From a bacterium (lineage in GTDB: Bacteria > Bacillota > Clostridia > Lachnospirales > Lachnospiraceae), in the NCBI GenBank assembly GCA_023664305.1, contig JAMPFT010000022.1, positions 1 to 58,357 of the forward strand: 58,357 nucleotides of DNA. Direction: 5' to 3'. Position 1 is the first letter of the stretch. Each line of letters opens with the position of its first letter. The notes below the pieces were generated by a model. The model searched no databases. It saw only the letters and a program-made list of their open reading frames with translations, and was not told where the DNA came from. A program made the translations under genes and the position numbers. Shown piece after piece: positions 56,222 to 58,357 of the stretch.

Positions 56222-57790
56222 ATGAGTGGTGAAATGAAAGAAAGCGAAGGCCTCTCCCTGCTGAAGAAGGGACAGAAGGGAATTGTTCACGCCATATTCA
56301 GCCGCATGGGAATCATGCTTGCGCTGTTGGTCGTGCAAGTCATGTTTATTTTCAGTGTATTCCGCTGGTTTGGGGAGTTTTTGCCGCATATTATCGGCGG
56401 GACAGCGCTGTTTACTGTGATAATGGTTATGTATCTGCTCAACAGCCGGATGGATCCGACGGCCAAGATTACCTGGCTGGTGGTCATCATGCTTCTGCCG
56501 GTGTTCGGCGCGCTGTTTTATTGGTACATCCGGAGTGATGTCGGCCATAAAGCGATGAAAAAGCGTATTGACCGGCTGCTCGGCGAAACAAGGGATCTTG
56601 TTCCTCAGTCCCCGGAGACATGGGAGAGATTGGAGGCGCAGGATCCGGGAGCGGCGTCTTTGGCCCGCTATATCGCCCGTCGCAGCGGTCCGGTTTATGA
56701 AAATACGGCGGTGACCTACTTTCCTCTGGGGGAGGACAAGTTTGAGGAAATGCTCCGTCAGCTGGAACAGGCGAAAGAATTTATTTTTCTGGAGTATTTC
56801 ATCATCGACGAAGGGCTTATGTGGGGAAAGGTGTTGGAAATCCTGGCTCGTAAGGCAAAGGACGGTGTGGATGTACGGGTGATGTACGATGGCATGTGCG
56901 AATTTGTCCTGCTGCCTCACGATTATCCCAAACGGATGAAGCAGCTGGGGATCAAGTGTAAGGCGTTCGCCCCGGTCTCACCGCTTGTCTCTACTCATTA
57001 TAATTACCGGGATCATCGCAAGATACTGGTGATCGACGGACATACGGCTTTTAACGGCGGGGTAAATCTGGCCGACGAATACATTAACCACACCGTAAAA
57101 TACGGCCACTGGAAGGATACTGCGGTCATGCTCCAGGGCGAGGCTGTGAAAAGTTTTACGCTGATGTTCCTGCAGATGTGGAATGCGAGTGAAACCGAGC
57201 ATGAATTTGGCCGTTTTCTCAATTCGCCGCCCCGGAAAGGCGAGGGCTTTGTCATTCCCTATGGCGACTGTCCGCTGGACGACGACAAGGTAGGGGAGCG
57301 GGTTTACATGGATATCCTGAACCGGGCCAGACAGTATGTGTATATTATGACGCCCTATCTTATCCTGGACGGTGAGATGGAGACTGCCCTGAAATTTGCC
57401 GCCGAGCGGGGCGTGGATGTGCGGCTGATCCTGCCGGGCGTTCCGGACAAGACTGCGCCCTATGCGTTGGCAAAGACCCATTATGCCGCGTTGCTGGATT
57501 CCGGGATACAGATTTATGAGTATACGCCGGGGTTTGTACATGCAAAGGTGTTTCTGTCGGATGACCGGGAGGCCGTGGTGGGAACTATCAATCTGGATTA
57601 CCGCAGCCTGTATCATCACTTTGAGTGTGCCACTTATATGAACGGCGTTTCCTGTATTCCGGAAATCAAGGCAGACTTTCAGAAAACGTTTCAGTCCTGC
57701 CGTCAGGTAACGAAAGAGACGGTCTGGCAGGGAAAGACAGGGCTGAAAATCATGGGGACTGTCCTGAAAGCGGTTGCGCCTCTGATGTGA
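56222..57790 (+). CDS. cls: Cardiolipin synthase (phospholipase D family)
   Basis: Joins two phosphatidylglycerols into cardiolipin. The 522-residue protein has two N-terminal membrane helices (about 30-50 and 58-78, then a third at about 87-107) and two HKD catalytic motifs: HRKILVIDGHTAFNGGVN and HAKVFLSDDREAVVGTINLD. The ATG at 56222 is chosen because AGGAGG lies 5-6 nt upstream; a GTG at 56183 is less well placed. The C-terminal tail is normal. Co-expression with DUF308 under TetR suggests a membrane-stress response. Confidence 0.93.
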   Translation: MSGEMKESEGLSLLKKGQKGIVHAIFSRMGIMLALLVVQVMFIFSVFRWFGEFLPHIIGGTALFTVIMVMYLLNSRMDPTAKITWLVVIMLLPVFGALFYWYIRSDVGHKAMKKRIDRLLGETRDLVPQSPETWERLEAQDPGAASLARYIARRSGPVYENTAVTYFPLGEDKFEEMLRQLEQAKEFIFLEYFIIDEGLMWGKVLEILARKAKDGVDVRVMYDGMCEFVLLPHDYPKRMKQLGIKCKAFAPVSPLVSTHYNYRDHRKILVIDGHTAFNGGVNLADEYINHTVKYGHWKDTAVMLQGEAVKSFTLMFLQMWNASETEHEFGRFLNSPPRKGEGFVIPYGDCPLDDDKVGERVYMDILNRARQYVYIMTPYLILDGEMETALKFAAERGVDVRLILPGVPDKTAPYALAKTHYAALLDSGIQIYEYTPGFVHAKVFLSDDREAVVGTINLDYRSLYHHFECATYMNGVSCIPEIKADFQKTFQSCRQVTKETVWQGKTGLKIMGTVLKAVAPLM

Positions 57791-57838
57791 CAGGTATCAC
57801 ATGGGGCTCCCGCAATCTGCGGGCAGAGAGACGCATAA

Positions 57839-57899
57839 GTAACAGTTCAGCCATGCCATTCATAATTTGCCAGAATATACATGATGGCTGAACTGTTAC
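57839..57899. repeat. Long perfect inverted repeat
   Basis: Arms of 16 bp (57839-57854 and 57884-57899, GTAACAGTTCAGCCAT and its complement) flank 29 nt. No T-run follows on the plus strand, so it is not a standard terminator. It lies 49 nt after cls and 30 nt before the T-box promoter. A small palindromic mobile remnant, a terminator of an unusual type or an operator are all possible. Confidence 0.75.
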
Positions 57900-57928
57900 A
57901 CACATAAAATAAAAAACGGCCAGCAGCC

Positions 57929-57957
57929 TTGACAATTCAGTTTATGCAAACTATAAT
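57929..57957 (+). promoter_or_regulatory. Promoter of the T-box leader
   Basis: -35 TTGACA, 17 nt, -10 TATAAT: a perfect sigma-A consensus. The expected start is about 57964. Confidence 0.92.
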
Positions 57958-57963
57958 ATCGGC

Positions 57964-58227
57964 AGAAGAGAAATGCGGTGACGAAGAGAGTAGCTGCTCT
58001 GCGAACGTTTCAGCGAGTCGGCGGGGGTGGAAGGCCGATATTAGTAGGGAGACAGTGAAGATCACTTCCGAGCAGCCGGAACAAAAGGCGGACGCGTCCG
58101 CGCGAGTAGTTTCGGACGGTATTCCCCCGTTATGGGAAGGCGCATAACTCCGCTTCGGAGCGTGCGAGTGTAACAGGTGGTGAACGCAGGCGATGAGACC
58201 TCGTCCTTTTACAGGGCGGGGTCTTTT
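57964..58227 (+). ncRNA. T-box riboswitch leader with an Ile (AUC) specifier
   Basis: Senses uncharged tRNA and allows read-through of a terminator. Landmarks in order: AGAGAGTAGCTGC (loop E of stem I), TTTCAGCGAGTCGGCGGGGGTGG (apical T-loop-binding region of stem I, about 58008-58030), the specifier region GTGAAGATCACTTCCGAG (58055-58072), and the T-box core AGGTGGTGAACGCAGG (58175-58190) before a terminator. By alignment with glyQS (codon, A, five bases, GAG) the specifier is AUC at 58061-58063, i.e. isoleucine. The regulated gene, probably ileS, lies outside the window. The T-box core is not the standard GGTACCGCG but a common variant. Confidence 0.9.
58197..58227 (+). terminator. T-box-controlled terminator
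   Basis: A 10-bp stem (GACCTCGTCC / GGGCGGGGTC with G-T pairs), a 7-nt loop and four Ts. Its 5' side lies just downstream of the T-box core, as required for antiterminator/terminator switching. Confidence 0.88.
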
Positions 58228-58262
58228 GTGCTCTTACAGGAAACTGCGTCACAGTCGGGGAA

Positions 58263-58357
58263 GAATGCGAAGCATTCTTCCAAGCGTCGCGAAGAGACGC
58301 TTTGCGTCGCGAAGAGACGCTTTGCGTCGCGAAGAGACGCTTTGCGTCGCGAAGAGA
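58263..58357 (+). repeat. 20-bp tandem repeat of mini-hairpins, cut by the window edge
   Basis: GCGTCGCGAAGAGACGCTTT starts at 58284, 58304, 58324 and 58344 (the last copy is truncated). Each unit folds as GCGTC/GACGC. Just before is another perfect palindrome, GAATGCGAAGCATTC (58265-58279). The array lies in the leader between the T-box terminator and the unseen gene. Confidence 0.9.

Noticed and set aside
58055-58072. Lysine (AAG) or Glu (GAA) specifier in the T-box
   Set aside because: AAG would be followed by A and could pair otherwise, but the spacing to GAG matches known T-boxes only when AUC is the codon.
57929-58147. 72-codon open frame inside the T-box leader
   Set aside because: It covers the promoter and structured leader and has no ribosome-binding site.
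58284-58357. CRISPR-like array at the right edge
   Set aside because: Units are directly adjacent 20-mers with no spacers between them, so it is a simple tandem repeat.

Overview
The window looks like chromosome from an anaerobic, flagellated, spore-lineage Clostridia, most probably Lachnospiraceae. This rests on a commensal-type flagellin, a two-piece pyruvate formate-lyase, GlgC/GlgD glycogen genes, spoVT and CwlD/SleB/YaaH-type wall hydrolases, QueT and BioY transporters, an F-type ATPase with a Na+-type c-subunit, and a T-box leader at the right edge. I saw no rRNA, tRNA, CRISPR array, phage or intact insertion sequence. No species can be named from the sequence alone.

Layout. 1-2.7 kb: flagellin with a strong terminator, a 14-bp tandem repeat and a broken Rpn-type nuclease gene. 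2.7-6.8 kb (minus): a hybrid histidine kinase followed by an orphan solute-binding lipoprotein, separated by 60-bp tandem repeats. 7-10.1 kb: a pyruvate formate-lyase core lacking its glycyl-radical domain, two small downstream genes (a Cys-rich 67-residue protein and a stand-alone glycyl-radical domain), and a divergent DUF1858 redox protein. 10.1-15.4 kb: mecA, a candidate structured RNA, a GH18 wall hydrolase, and a class B sortase with its likely substrate. 15.6-20.4 kb: cwlD-like amidase, threonylcarbamoyl-AMP synthase, rpiB, upp, dCMP deaminase and a SleB-like hydrolase. 21.8-29 kb: the complete atp operon in order I-like, I, B, E, F, H, A, G, D, C. 29-35.2 kb: conserved proteins of unknown role, a methyltransferase, QueT-like and BioY transporters with recognisable control regions. 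35.3-40.3 kb (minus): prs, a DnaC/DnaI-type helicase loader and dnaD in one operon, then a cluster of DnaA boxes, then murC. 40.6-47.3 kb: glgC-glgD, pth and mfd. 47.4-49 kb: a tiny conserved protein, a structured repeat and a PfkB-family sugar kinase. 49-58.4 kb: a DinJ-PIN toxin-antitoxin pair, an ABC transporter, spoVT, a TetR/DUF308/cardiolipin synthase module and a T-box leader that reads an Ile codon, so ileS probably lies just outside.

The most interesting signals are: (1) the split pyruvate formate-lyase with an intervening Cys-rich small protein that resembles a gutted glycyl-radical domain; (2) two related, about 140-bp structured intergenic elements at 47.6 and 54.7 kb with compensatory stem changes; (3) perfect mini-palindromes placed directly before Shine-Dalgarno sequences of unrelated genes; (4) three back-to-back DnaA 9-mers plus three more beside the helicase-loader operon. 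Functions are inferred from motifs and family memory; no database search was run.
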